NCBI GenBank assembly: GCA_014706385.1
Contig: JACGZH010000004.1
Location: 496,001-560,000, forward strand
Length of the DNA stretch: 64,000 nt
From: Phaffia rhodozyma
Taxonomy: Eukaryota > Basidiomycota > Tremellomycetes > Cystofilobasidiales > Mrakiaceae
Direction of reading: 5' to 3'
In this document: piece after piece, positions 50,875 to 62,271 of the stretch
Numbering within the stretch: the stretch's first letter is position 1
How the letters are laid out: each line of letters starts with the position of its first letter
Made by a program: the position numbers and the translations under genes
Notes under the pieces: generated by a model
What the model was told of the DNA's origin: nothing
The model's database searches: none
The model's input: only the letters and a program-made list of their open reading frames with translations

Positions 50875-51483
50875 ACATCATACCCTACAGCCCGTACACT
50901 CACTCATCCTTCTGCCAGTGGCTCATCAGATCCTTCTAGGCATGCGCTCTTTGGAGCCTGTGCACGTCTCGTCTTCTCTCTTTCCTTCGTTCATAGCAGA
51001 CTGTACTCTGTGCTGTTCAGACTCTTCGTTCCTAACCGTTTCTCATCTGGCCTCTCTCTATCTTGATCCCTATCTAGGGTTGTTTCTCTGTTACGTATCA
51101 CTCAACCCATTCGCTCCTTCACCCCTTCGTTCTCAGGCACTCGACGTCTCGCTCTTTCTCTCTTGCCCGGGCCTTGTCGTCAACGATTTATGACGGCCCA
51201 AGACTAAGTTGACGCTCGTTCCGTGTTGGATGATTGCATGCATGCAGATATCAGACAATATTCTTCTGTCTCTCTCCCTCTTTCTCTCCACTCCCCTTCT
51301 ATCCCGCTCACTCGCTCTCTCATATGAACAAAAGATCCATCCATCCATTCCTACGCGACAATACATCCGGCACAAAAAAAAGAAACAAGAGAGGGGAAGT
51401 AAACGAAAGGGAACAGAAGGTCAAAAAAGGACATTCGGTTTATTTGTGAATTGTGTGTTGTTGTGTGCTGTTGATGTCTTTTT
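50875..51483. other. Intergenic region between solo LTR and COX6
   Basis: About 610 bp of pyrimidine-rich plus strand (TCTC repeats near 51260-51320). It covers the 3' side of COX6. No gene seen. Confidence 0.5.
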
Positions 51484-52830
51484 TTACTTCTTGACCTCCT
51501 GAGCCTCTCCAGGGCCGGAATAGTATCGGCCTCGGTGTTGGGTTCCGTAAAGCTCCTGCTTGGTGGGAATACCTATAGTGTTGCGAATGTGACCGTTTGT
51601 TTTGATGACAAGCCCAAAAGGAAGAGGCGCAGAGATGAGAAGGGAGAGGATGGATAAATCCAACCGTTTGGTCAGTGTTAGGCTCTTCTTCTACTTCTGT
51701 TCTTAAATTCTCTCTTCTCCCTACACTCTTGCCTTGCCACCTTATCTCCTCCTTACCGCAAGCACAAAAAAGGATACTAACCGAGCTCCTCCATCAAAGG
51801 TGCCAGCTCCTTCAAGTAAAGCTCAAACTGAGCGGGCCTCTCAACTTTCTGCCTCAAACCCTCGAGAGCTCGAACGGCAGTAGCGAAATCGTTGCACCTT
51901 CTGGCGGCTCGGAGGGCGGCCTCCATGACCTCGACAGTGGGAACAAGATCGTACGCAAAGCAGTTGTTCAATCCTCGCTGTTCAGCCAGTCAAAAAGATT
52001 TCATGGCCAGTTATGCAAGTTTAACAGTGTAAATTTGGGTAGGTGTAGGTGTAGGGGTATGTGTTTTATTTGTTTATTTCGAAAAAGAACATTCGTCAGC
52101 TCATCGTCGTTCAATACCTCTCCGATAATCAGAGGTTTTTTCAACCTCTCTCTCTCCAGCCTTCACTTTGATCTCAGAAGATAATGAAGATAGAAGTAAG
52201 GAAGAACCGACCTGAACCTCGAAAAGATCAGGAGCCTGCTCGAAGAAGCTCTGGTATCGGTCATTGAAGTCATCGTAACTCTCAGCCTCATGGGAAGCGA
52301 ATCGAAGACCTAGATCCGTGTTTCGTCATCCAGAATTAGAAACAGATGAAAGTTGATTGATGCGATCAGATTGAAAACAATTCGACCAATAGGTCCGGGA
52401 GAGAGGGACAAGCATGAAGGGTGAAAGAAGAAAAGAAAAGAAAGACACGTAATTGGTGAGTAAAAGGCATCAGTGACTAAAAGCGGAAAAATTGTGATGC
52501 GAGACAAAACCAAGTCTCATAGGGAGCAAATAGAGAGCTAGTGGACGAGCTGAACCTCATCCATTCTCAGTGAAAGGGGGAGAAGAAAAAAGAAAGGAAG
52601 AGACCCTCAGAAGAGGAGATAGGTGGAAACAAAGATATAAACAAAGCAAAGAAAAGAAAAGAAAAAAGAGCAGATAGCAGGAGAGAGAAGGGAGAGGAAA
52701 AAAAATGGGTATGAAGAAAACTAGACATACCGAGAGTTCGGGGAAGGGCAGCGGCCACAGGAGCGGGTCGAGCAGCAGCGAGCAAGACTCGAGCAGAGGT
52801 GGAAGCCGGTCGGGTGAAAGATCGAAGCAT
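51484..52830 (-). CDS. COX6: Cytochrome c oxidase subunit VI (mammalian Va type)
   Basis: Four exons (52830-52731, 52309-52212, 51977-51782, 51572-51484) give 160 residues. The N-terminus MLRSFTRPASTSARVLLAAA is a classic mitochondrial presequence: basic, Ser/Ala-rich, no acidic residues. The mature part has YDDFNDRYQSFFEQAPDLFE, RGLNNCFAYDLVPTVEVMEA and AALRAARRCNDFATAVRALE, all family marks, and ends with KQELYGTQHRGRYYSGPGE. The protein is a nuclear-coded, matrix-side helical subunit of complex IV. Length and motifs are normal. Several CGA codons again point to good expression. Confidence 0.96.
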
Positions 52831-53232
52831 CTTGAAGATTTATTGGACTGACAACAGAAAGGAGGGAAGGTGGGATCAAGAGGTTAGAGGAGCGAAGGGA
52901 GAAGAGAAAGAAGAAAGAGGAAGAAGGCGGATTCAGACACGGCTCGATTGGCTCCCCATATTTGCCCATATCTCTGGGCTTTTTTTCTCCTCTTATTTTC
53001 GCTTACCACTCGCGTTTAAAACACTTCACAAACCGTGTCTGGAAAAGCATGACATCTTGTTATCCGGAAAATGAACAGAATATACGGGATTAAATTTTGA
53101 AATGTATACTCGAACGATCTGATACAGATCAGACGAAAGAAGAGAACCAAGCAACATAAAACACAGAGGAAGGGAACAGCAAGTTCACAATAGGAAAGGA
53201 AGATAGGAAAAAGATAATTCCATCCATCAAGA
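52831..53232. other. Intergenic region, COX6 promoter
   Basis: About 400 bp between the COX6 start and the RPD3 stop, both on the minus strand. It must hold the COX6 promoter; no distinct site recognised. Confidence 0.45.
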
Positions 53233-56200
53233 TCAAGCCATCTCGACATCCTCATCTTTATCCCCGTCCTGCCTCAACTCTCCCTCTTCCAGCTCTCCAT
53301 CCTCCATCCCGTTCAAGTTGTCATCGACATTGGCACTCACTCCCGTGCTCACACTCGCATCTGCGCCTATTATACTCGTCTTCGCACTCTCTTCAACACC
53401 AGTCATCGTCTCATCCAACGTCGGCACGCGCTCAGGCAGAATAGGGTTTGATCCGTCTCCGTTCGATACAACAGAACTCTCAGGGAATACTACAGGTTCT
53501 GGTTCGACCCTGGGCTCGCTTTCACTCTGAGCTTCAGGTTTAGGCTCCGGCTCAGCCACAGACTCAGCTGTGATTGGCTGAATGGGAATCGCAACAGGTG
53601 CAGAAGCGGTAACAGCGGTAGCAGAGGGAGTAGAAAGGGGATGCTCAACGCCGATACTAGCAGGGACGGCCGCAGAAGGCTCGTGCTGACTTTCAGCAGC
53701 TGGCGGGTCTGCAGACTCCTCTGTGATGGAGGTCGTGATAGGCGCAGGTTTCGAGGTAGGTACTTGATCGGGAATGAAAGCGGGGGTAGGAGCTAGAGCA
53801 GAAACGGCAGCAGGGGTATCGATAGCGATGGAGGTCGTAGTAGTAGTTGGACTAAGTACAGGGTTAACATTCTCTACAACAGGAGTAGGTAATGGCTCTG
53901 TCGGATCCTGTGGCAACGTCTCTGCAGAAGACATCGGTTCATCCGGTTTAGTTGTAGTCGAGATTAGCTCCGCCGGTTCCAATACCGGGAGAGGGATTAC
54001 CGAGGATGTATAAGAGGGAATGTCCGGTTGGGCAGAATTGAGATCACCGACATCATTGATGCCGTTGATGCTGCTAGTGTTGTTGATAGTATCGATGGTG
54101 TCATGTGTGGTAGAGTGAATTTTAGGAGAGGGAATCGATCGAGGAGGGGACGCTGTCGCCCGGGATTTGCCCTTTGCGTCGTACAATCCATTCATGATAG
54201 ACACAGGACCGTTTGATCGGTGTGATCGACGATCGCGACGAGGAGCACCAGTAGGAGCAGACTCATCCTCTCTATTTTCGTGCGAATTGTCGGACATTTT
54301 GCGCAAAAAAAGCAAAGACAGGAAATCAGTAGTCGATTTTGCAGATATTTAAACCTGCATGAGGGCGTTGCAAAGACACACGAAAAGATAGAAAGGAAAT
54401 AAAGACGAACGAATCGGAAAGTTCAGTCTCTGGAGCTATACGCTGATCCATCAATCTACCTATATATACCAGACGCCGAGCAAATAGAAACAGATAGCCA
54501 ATCCCACCCTCTCACATTAGACAGAGTCTCTAGGAATAGTCGAAAGAAGGACAAAGAGACATACGGATTTTCCGATCATTAGGATCTTCTTCGTCCTCGA
54601 ATTCAGCATCGTCCATTTCATCATGAGGCATCACCGGTGTTTCTGTTGGCGAAAAGAGATTCGAATACATATACATAGCTTAACATCCGACCGGACACAG
54701 ACAAACAGATCGGATCAGAGACTCACGATGTATCTGTACACTAGGCGAGGCTGACTTGTCCCGCATCTGATCGAATATCGAAGACTTTAGCTTCTGCAAA
54801 TATTCTGGTGTGTTAAGATCCTGAAGAACAAAGGAAAGATAATCTATCAATACATGTGATAGGCAGACCAAGGGAACGAAAGAGGGACAAACATCCATAT
54901 TCGATGATTGAACGTCCAGCTCATAGTCTGGTCCAAAGTATGAAAAGTATTCGTTTATAGGGAGTTCTGGAAGGAGAATGCAACAGCAGAAGAGAACCAG
55001 ATATGATAAGTGATTTGATGTGCGATATATACGTTGAAAAGAGAAGAGATTCTTACTATGTCCTAGTTCAACGCCTGCGGCTAGTCCAGTCTCGTAACAC
55101 CATGCTCTTGCCACGTTTCTCACTATCAAAAGAACGAGATAAGGACGTCACATCCGTCAGGCTACATCATTAAGACAGACTGACATAAATCATGAAGAAA
55201 AAAGTGTCCAAGCATACTTGTATATCCACCACCACCCAACAAAAGCAACGGAAGTCCAAAGCTCTTGACAAATTTAACACACTCTGCATGGCCTTTCATA
55301 CTTAAATTGAATCCACCAAGCTTGTCTCCAGAGAGTGAATCACTCCCGCACTGAAGGACGATTGCGCAGGGCTGATACCATTCGACAACTCGTTGGATGA
55401 CTGGTTGAAAGATAGACGCGTATGAGGCATCGTTGATTCCATCGTGCAGAGGAACATTAACAGAATAACTGAAACCGTAGAAGTTTCATCAGGACCACCG
55501 TTCTCTGGTAAGTTTAAAGTAACTTCGTTGAAGCTGAAAGCAAAGAAAGAAGAACGACGAACCCCTTTCCTCCGCCAATTCCACGGTCTCTGACTCCACC
55601 AGTACCGGGGAAAAACTCTCCGTACTTATGCAGCGATACCGTCATCACCCGGTCTGTGGTATAGAATGCCTCTTCGACTCCGTCTCCATGATGTACATCG
55701 ATATCAATATAGAGCACTCGTTTGTGATATCTTAAAAGTTCCAAAATTCCCAAAACAATATCTGAGAAACAAAACGCAGGAGTTCAAGTGAACAGTGTGC
55801 GTCAGAACAGATGATGTGATCAACGAGAGAACAATAGAAGCAATTTAATTTAACAAACCATTGATGTAACAGAATCCAGAAGCTTCTGCCTTCTTTGCGT
55901 GATGAAGACCTCCCGCCCAGTTGATAGCGATGTCGCACTTGTCTCTTGACAGACGAGCCGCTCCCTCTGTTTGTAAAAACAAGACAAGACGAGAGAAACA
56001 TCGATTAAAGCGCCCTGTGTGAGAGGGAAGGAAAGAGAGGACGAGAAGAGGACAAACCCATTGAGCCGCCAGCAGAAATTGAGCAGTATTCGAACAGACC
56101 ATCAAACACCGGACAATCGTCTCCTACATTATCTATTCGGTGAGTAAATGATTCCAACACGCAATCATTTCAAAGATGTCAGTAAAAACTAGATCGATGA

Positions 56201-57160
56201 TCTGTGCTTGAGAAAAAAACGCGGTTTGATGATAAATATAATATACGCACATTTGACCTGCTCTTTCGCAAACAAGTTCATGTTCTCGGGGGTAATCCTC
56301 GCAAGAAAATCGACATAGTCATCTGTATGAAATTGAGACATCTCTCGCTTTGTTGCCGGTTTAGCTCGCTGAGGGTTTAGAAGATGAGGATGCGTGAAAA
56401 CAAAGCAAATTGAGATCAGTTTCACGTTACATCAGAACAGAGCACTGACGCGAGGAGACTTACAAAGATCTCCATCTTGTTGTACAGCCTTGAAACCCAC
56501 ATCCAAACGTTCAAGAAGAGAGCATCCATGTTTAATTGTACATAAACTTAAACAACTGAAGCGGTGTTTTGACGTGTGGGAACAAGCAAAGATAGTTGAT
56601 GCGGTTGTAGAAGCTTGGCTTACCCATAGTTCATCACCAGGCTATGGCACATTCGTATCCTGGTAGGCTTCATCGGATGGCCCGGTCCATACTGATCACG
56701 TAGGATAGCGCGAATAGAAGACACGCGTTTTCAGCAATAAACTTGAATAGCCCATGAGAAGATAACATAGAGGATGAAACAGATAATGTAGATGTACATG
56801 ATAGTTCCCGATGTCCGAATCTATGTGCAAGAAAGGTATAGTACGTTTCAGCCTTTATGGATGCATATAAAACCTGGACTCTGTGAAGCTCTCGCTCAAG
56901 CCATCACTATAGTATCAGAAGCAGAATTAAGAACTGAATAATACGAATACGTACCGAAGAAGTAACACTGTAATTGTATATTGGTGATGTATACGATCGT
57001 CAATATCCACTGAGCAACATAACAGAGATCATCTTCAAAGAGGTTCGCCTGCCCTTTGAATGGAGGCAGGGAAGACTATACTGGTGAGACATATGAAGAA
57101 TAAAAACATTCTACTGACCACTCGTTTTTTGGACTCTCCTGGAGCTGGTGTGAGAGACAT
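53233..57160 (-). CDS. RPD3: Class I histone deacetylase Rpd3 with long C-terminal tail
   Basis: Exons begin 57160-57119, 56967-56955 (13 nt), 56820-56798 (23 nt), 56691-56624, 56488-56464 (25 nt), 56368-56251, 56132-56058, 55966-55859, 55761-55563, 55468-55218, and continue. The start is [14 protein letters not shown], then [20 protein letters not shown]. Catalytic parts are intact: [52 protein letters not shown] and the GGGGYT loop with its Tyr. [14 protein letters not shown] joins by a splice to [13 protein letters not shown], so the roughly 350-codon open frame at 54240-53233 is its tail, not a separate gene. The tail is Pro/Thr/Glu-rich and ends [18 protein letters not shown]. The enzyme removes acetyl groups from histone tails in Sin3-type complexes in the nucleus. 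Two TCACGTGA sites lie upstream. Confidence 0.95.
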
Positions 57161-57291
57161 AGCCGAGATGATAAATAGCGATATAGAAAGAAGAATAAAG
57201 AGAGTACAATATGAACGGAGAGAAGGCAGAAGGAGAAAAGAGAAGAGGAGAGCTGGGTAAGAGGAGGGGGCGGAGCGAAGCTGTATCTCAG

Positions 57292-57316
57292 TCACGTGAA
57301 GCTTGATTTCACGTGA
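57292..57316. promoter_or_regulatory. Paired TCACGTGA palindromes
   Basis: TCACGTGA occurs at 57292-57299 and 57309-57316, 9 bp apart, 132-156 bp upstream of the RPD3 ATG. CACGTG is the E-box/Cbf1-type core. The pair, two copies of an 8-bp palindrome, is unlikely by chance. It could also serve the divergent side. Confidence 0.5.
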
Positions 57317-58144
57317 TTTATAAACGCCACATCAGCATATAAATTTCGCTATATTTCCTTTCTCTCCAATCTTCCTTCCGACAATGATCAACCATTCTTC
57401 TTCTTCTCCTCGCTAACGTCGCCTTTGCTAGGTAAGTCTGGAGTATTGCTCTTTTGTATTTGTCTCCCTCTCCTCCCTCCCACAGATGAACCAAATTTTA
57501 GAATCGCTACTCCTATAGGCTTCGGCTTAAAAGACGACTTGGGTTTTCACCCACCCTTTCTGAGGAATTCTTTCATGATTACCTGCCTTTCAACCTGCTC
57601 GTGTTCTTATACACTCGTGGCTAACCGTTTGGCTTCTTGTATCGCGTTTTCAGGAGAATAATTTTGTTCTAGCTTCTTTGAGCTTGGTGAGGTCAGTATA
57701 GGTCCATTCAGCCTTTTTGTCCGTTCTTCAATCCCCCCTTCCTATTCCACACATAACAAGTGATGCAAAAAAACTTTACCTCATTCATACCCACGGGATT
57801 GATGATTTAAAAACTTATCTACATTGCCTGATGTTTCCTTGATTGTTCTACTTCCGTATTCGTCCTTTTCAAGTTGTTCCAGTTGACTGACTGTTTTTTT
57901 TTTAATTCTTTGTTTTTTCGCAGTCACTATTTTATCTAAATTTTGTTCCAAATCTGTATCCCATATGAAATGATTAAAGAAAGAACTAGCATGTTGATCA
58001 GAAGAGACTCAGTTTAAGAAATAGAGGACAAATAGTAAATAGTGAAAAAGTGCGCCAGCAGAGAAGAATCGACGTTCAAGTCAGAATCCCTCGCCATCAC
58101 CATCTCTGCTTCTATCTCTCGTCCATCACTAACCCTACCCGCTC
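57317..58144. other. Divergent intergenic region with a possible spliced leader
   Basis: About 830 bp between RPD3 (-) and the RINT1-type gene (+). A good GTAAGT donor at 57432 and a CACAG acceptor ending at 57485 could remove a 54-nt intron just before an ATG at 57486 that opens only 10 codons. T-rich tracts follow. No conserved protein seen. Confidence 0.4.
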
Positions 58145-61100
58145 ATGGATCTTCCCACTCTCTTTGCCCTTCCTGACCCGGTACAATCCCAGGCCAAAAC
58201 AGTAGAAGACGTCTCTCAGACATATACCTCTTGGGACGATCTTAATCTAGATCAGCTGGAAGCTAGCATCGCACTCCATGAACGCTCTGTTAATCAACTT
58301 GAAAGCAAAGTCTGTCTAAACTCCTTTGATCCTCTTTCGCTATCGGTGATGCCTGCGAGAGAAGCCGAGAGTCTTAACTGATTCATGCCTCCTCACATCC
58401 AGTTAGGGGATTCTATGGTCGAAACCCCTCTGTATACTCATAAAGCATCCGATCAGACGAACGCGCTTCTAAAACAAGCACAACATATCTCGCTCTCTAG
58501 ACATGAGCTCTCCGATCTTGTCGCCTCTCTTCGAGAACAGGCGGAAGTCTCCGATCCCTCTTCCAGTATAACAGATAAAGGACAGACACTATTAGAACAG
58601 ATAGAGGGCCTTGTTAGAGAGGAGAGAGAGGCCTGGGTTGCAGTCGAGTATCTTGGACTGGTTGAAAGGGTGTTGCGTTTCAGGTCTGTCTTCCGTTTCT
58701 CTCGTTTGACTTCGTGTTTGCATCTAGCGGATGAACACCATTTCTGAAGGATGACATCCTCTGCTTGCCAACTGATGAACACCGGGTTGTGATAGAGAAA
58801 ATATCCTTGCCCCAGTATCTAGTCCGCTGTCCGTTCTTCCTACCTATCGAATGTTCTTAGCGTTTTCACTTCAACTTCAGGCTGAACTTCCGCCTCAGGT
58901 CTCATTCGGGAAACTTGCGGCCGAGGTGGTCGCTCAGACGTGGACCAGACTGAAGCAAACATTGTCCGAGTCAGTCCTATCTTCTTTCGGTCTTGTTATG
59001 TCTTTTCGAAAAATTGAGGATTGAATATCAACTTACTTTGTTGTCAACTGTGTTGGAAATGTGTTCCTTTTCTACTACACTAGAAACTTGATCGAAGCTT
59101 CTAAAGCAATCTCATGGCCATTAAAGCTGACGAGTCCCCCTTCGTTACCTGCCCAAACGGCATTCGAGGAAGCATTCTTGACGCTTCTCTCTTTTCAACA
59201 ACAGTTTGTCCATCTCCTCGAGGGATCAATTAAGTTTTCTTGAACGCGAAAGACTAATATTTCCTTCACTTCATCTACCGTTGATCGTGTAGAGGTCATC
59301 AAATTCACGGACGTCTAGAGAAGGCCGAACCACTTTACCCATTCGAGGCACTCATAGAACCTATCAGACAGCGATGGAGATTTCATTTTGAGAGCAGCCG
59401 ACCGACTAATCGTCTTGATAAGGTATGTTTTTTTCTCTTATACCCCTGTTGACTTTCCTATGAATGCCTATACTGACCTTAACGTTGAACACATGGTTGA
59501 GATAAAAACAGCCAGAATGGGCGTTTACCCATCTGCTGAATCTGATTCATGAGTTAGAAGAAGAAATTGTCGACATTCTTGGCGGTCTCCTTCGAAAAGG
59601 AGGGGTAGATGAGCCCGATCCACTTGTGCGTAACACCCTCGTCATTCAGATGCATCATTTTTTGTGCTCATCTTTCGTCTATCAACGGTCTTTTTCTTTG
59701 TCTTATTCAGTCCCTGTTCATAACACATCTTCTTCCACTTCCCGAATCCTTCCTCATTGCCCGGATACCTCACCTTCTTCCGCCATGTCATCCATCTCTC
59801 TTAGCGCATACAATACATCAAGCCTTGGTATTTGATGATCAGATCCGGATGATTGGATACAATCCAGTAGAACAGGACAGCAAGGCTGGACGATCGAACG
59901 CGTGGGGTGGACTAGCTGGAGTCGTATTAGGTAGGAGAGATTGGTTCGATGCGTGGTTGGAAGGAGAAGAAGAATGTGAGTCTTTTGTATTCCACCTCTG
60001 ATCACTGAACTAGATGTGCCAACGATCGGATCTGTTTGTTCAATTTTTGACCTTTCTCGTTTCTGCAGTTTCTCGAACAGAATTTCAGAGAATATTACAA
60101 TCCTCAAATGCGTTCAAATACCTCGCGCCTTCCGAGATTGAGTTGGATGAAGATGAGGATGAGGACGGGAATGGTGGGGTCATTCGGTCGGACGATCAAT
60201 GGGGCGCTATTTGGAGCTCGGTCGAGTTGACGAAACTTATCGGACAGATCACCAGTCAGTATCTTCTTACAGCCTTCTGTAGGAATAAACACAAGCTGAC
60301 AGTCACTGAACATTATTTTGCTCAAACCAGATCGATATTCCCCACTGCCGTCTCCGACACACAAGCTGACCTTCCTCTTAACGATCCAGACTCCACTTCT
60401 GCACACTTATCTGACCACTCTCTCTGGAATTCTAGACGCCGTCGATAGGCTTACCTCAACGTTCGCGAGAGTCATCCCTGGTGCATTGGCAGGACATGCT
60501 GGCGCGTCAGGTCTGGGTCTGGGTCTGGAAGTAGACGGCTTCAAAGGAAAACGAGGGTTAGAGAAGGTCGTGGAGGTTCTGATAGGAGCCAGATGGGTCA
60601 GAAAAGTCTTGCGCAAGTGGGGTGATGAACTAGTGAGGATTCACGTCGACCTTTCTTTCTTTCTTTCTTCTTTTTCTTCCTCTCTGTATTCTCATGTATC
60701 TGATTAATTTTTTTGTTGTTCAGTTCTTTGTCGATCTACTAGCAGAGATTGTGGACGATCCATACTTAAGATCAAAGGCGACCGACTTGATACCGTCTTT
60801 ATCGAGTTCGATCAACGTCGATGAGCACACATTGTTTGATGAACCGGTCAACAGGTTTGATGCGTTGTTTAGTCGAGCGGAGGATGTGATGGTTCGACAT
60901 ATCTGTCTTGAGGTCGAAAGTGAACTGAAACCTCATTTGACTCGGTAAGGCGTTATCTCTCTGTCCATTGGTTTATGTTCATCTGCGCGTGTGTAGGTTC
61001 TTTTGGCTAACAGATTCGGTCCTGTTCTGCGGTCTGTTTCTCTTGGAACAACGAAACCGATGATCTTGTCTAGCCGATGGGATATCTCCTCGTCCTCTGC

Positions 61101-61659
61101 GACGACAACGACCGCCTCGGATGATCCTCTTTCCCTTCCCCCGACCCTTATCGGCCCTCTCCGGATACTATCGACCCATCTGACGTACCTCTCGACCCGC
61201 CTCCCGCCGACGACTCTTTCCTCGATATATCGTAGAGTGGTTTCCCACCTGACGACCCACCTGACGCACCGAACGATCTTTGGCGGTTGGTCGAAATTCA
61301 CTTGTCTAGGCGGAAGAGCGCTCAGGAGAGAACTGGATGGTTGGATCGATACTTCTAAAGCGGCATTAGGTGGGAAAGTTAAAAGACCAGAAGGACCATG
61401 GAGGAGATTAACAGATATCGCTCGGGTGTTGAGCATACCTTCTGATGAGGGTAATGATGCAGATGCCGATGCCGACGAAGACGACGGCTTCGCAGAGGAG
61501 ATCACAGGAAAGGATGGGGAAAGGATCACGCTGAGTGTGGTGAAGGATACACTGGCTAGAGAATCTGATGAGGGTCTTAGGGACAGACTAGGTTTAGTAG
61601 AGTTGGATAAGAGGGAGGTCATTGAGGTCTTGAGGAGACGAATTGACTGGTCGATCTGA
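58145..61659 (+). CDS. RINT1: RINT1/TIP20-family ER vesicle-tethering protein
   Basis: The start is MDLPTLFALPDPVQSQAKTV; the stop is TGA at 61657-61659 after RRRIDWSI. First exons: 58145-58309, 58403-58683, 58796-58969, then one from 59084. An N-terminal coiled coil (WDDLNLDQLEASIALHERSV, then TNALLKQAQHISLSRHEL) precedes the helical-rod RINT1_TIP1 region. Family marks include WRFHFESSRPTNRLDKPEWA, FITHLLPLPESFLIARIPHL, HQALVFDDQIRMIGYNPVE, VVLGRRDWFDAWLEGEEEF and FDALFSRAEDVMVRHICLEV. The family (Tip20 in yeast, RINT1 in animals) forms the Dsl1/NRZ complex that tethers COPI vesicles at the ER. Divergence from model sequences is high, so I rely on motif order. An Asp-rich insert lies near 61450-61490. 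Confidence 0.88.
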
Positions 61660-62271
61660 TAAATTAGGATCATTCTGGGCGAGAAACCCAATTTATATGT
61701 GTAACGGACTTTTCTTCCTGAGAACGTGATTGAACGCGAGTCTTCGTAAAGGCCATTCAAACGGAAGCAGGCGAGCGTTTCATGTAAGATTACAGTTGAA
61801 CGACTAAAAATCGACAGAGACCTCCATGAGCAAGATTAAAGACGAAGGCCTGAGGATGGGGACTAAAATGTAATGGGACGAAGAAAGGAAGGAGGAAAAG
61901 AGATCAAGAGGATCAAAGAGATTAGGCCAAGGAGATTGAGCCACAGATGATCAATAATAGATATTAGATTACGAAAAGCAGAAAAGAAGCAGAGAGCAAA
62001 CGGAAGAAGAAAAGGAGTAAAGAACAAATTTGAGAGGATCTGAAGGAATTCATTCATCTAAACGAGCGATTGAATCAAGAATTAAGCTTGAGAAAAGACA
62101 AGGTCCTTCTCGTCTCCTTATCTCCGTCATCTTTTGTTTGTCTTGTTTGTTTGCGGAAAGAAAGAGGGGGGACAGAGGGAAGATTCACTTCGAGGGATGT
62201 AAGACAAATTAGCGGGGAAGAAAGGAAAGGGGGGAAAAGAAAGAAGGAAAGTCGATTTGAGTCTCTGCCAT
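61660..62271. other. Convergent intergenic region
   Basis: About 610 bp with the 3' ends of the RINT1-type (+) and SUR7-type (-) genes. The plus strand is A/G-rich from about 61870. No gene seen. Confidence 0.5.

Larger units (their letters stand above)
50011..50879. repeat. 5-bp target-site duplication around the solo LTR
   Basis: ACATC stands directly before the LTR (50011-50015) and directly after it (50875-50879). An exact 5-bp duplication is what an LTR-retrotransposon integrase leaves. Confidence 0.8.

Noticed and set aside
53233..54297. Separate gene starting [11 protein letters not shown]
   Set aside because: A phase-correct splice joins its body to the RPD3 exon ending TELSDS and gives the family-typical TELSDSEDE; the ATG lies in the intron.
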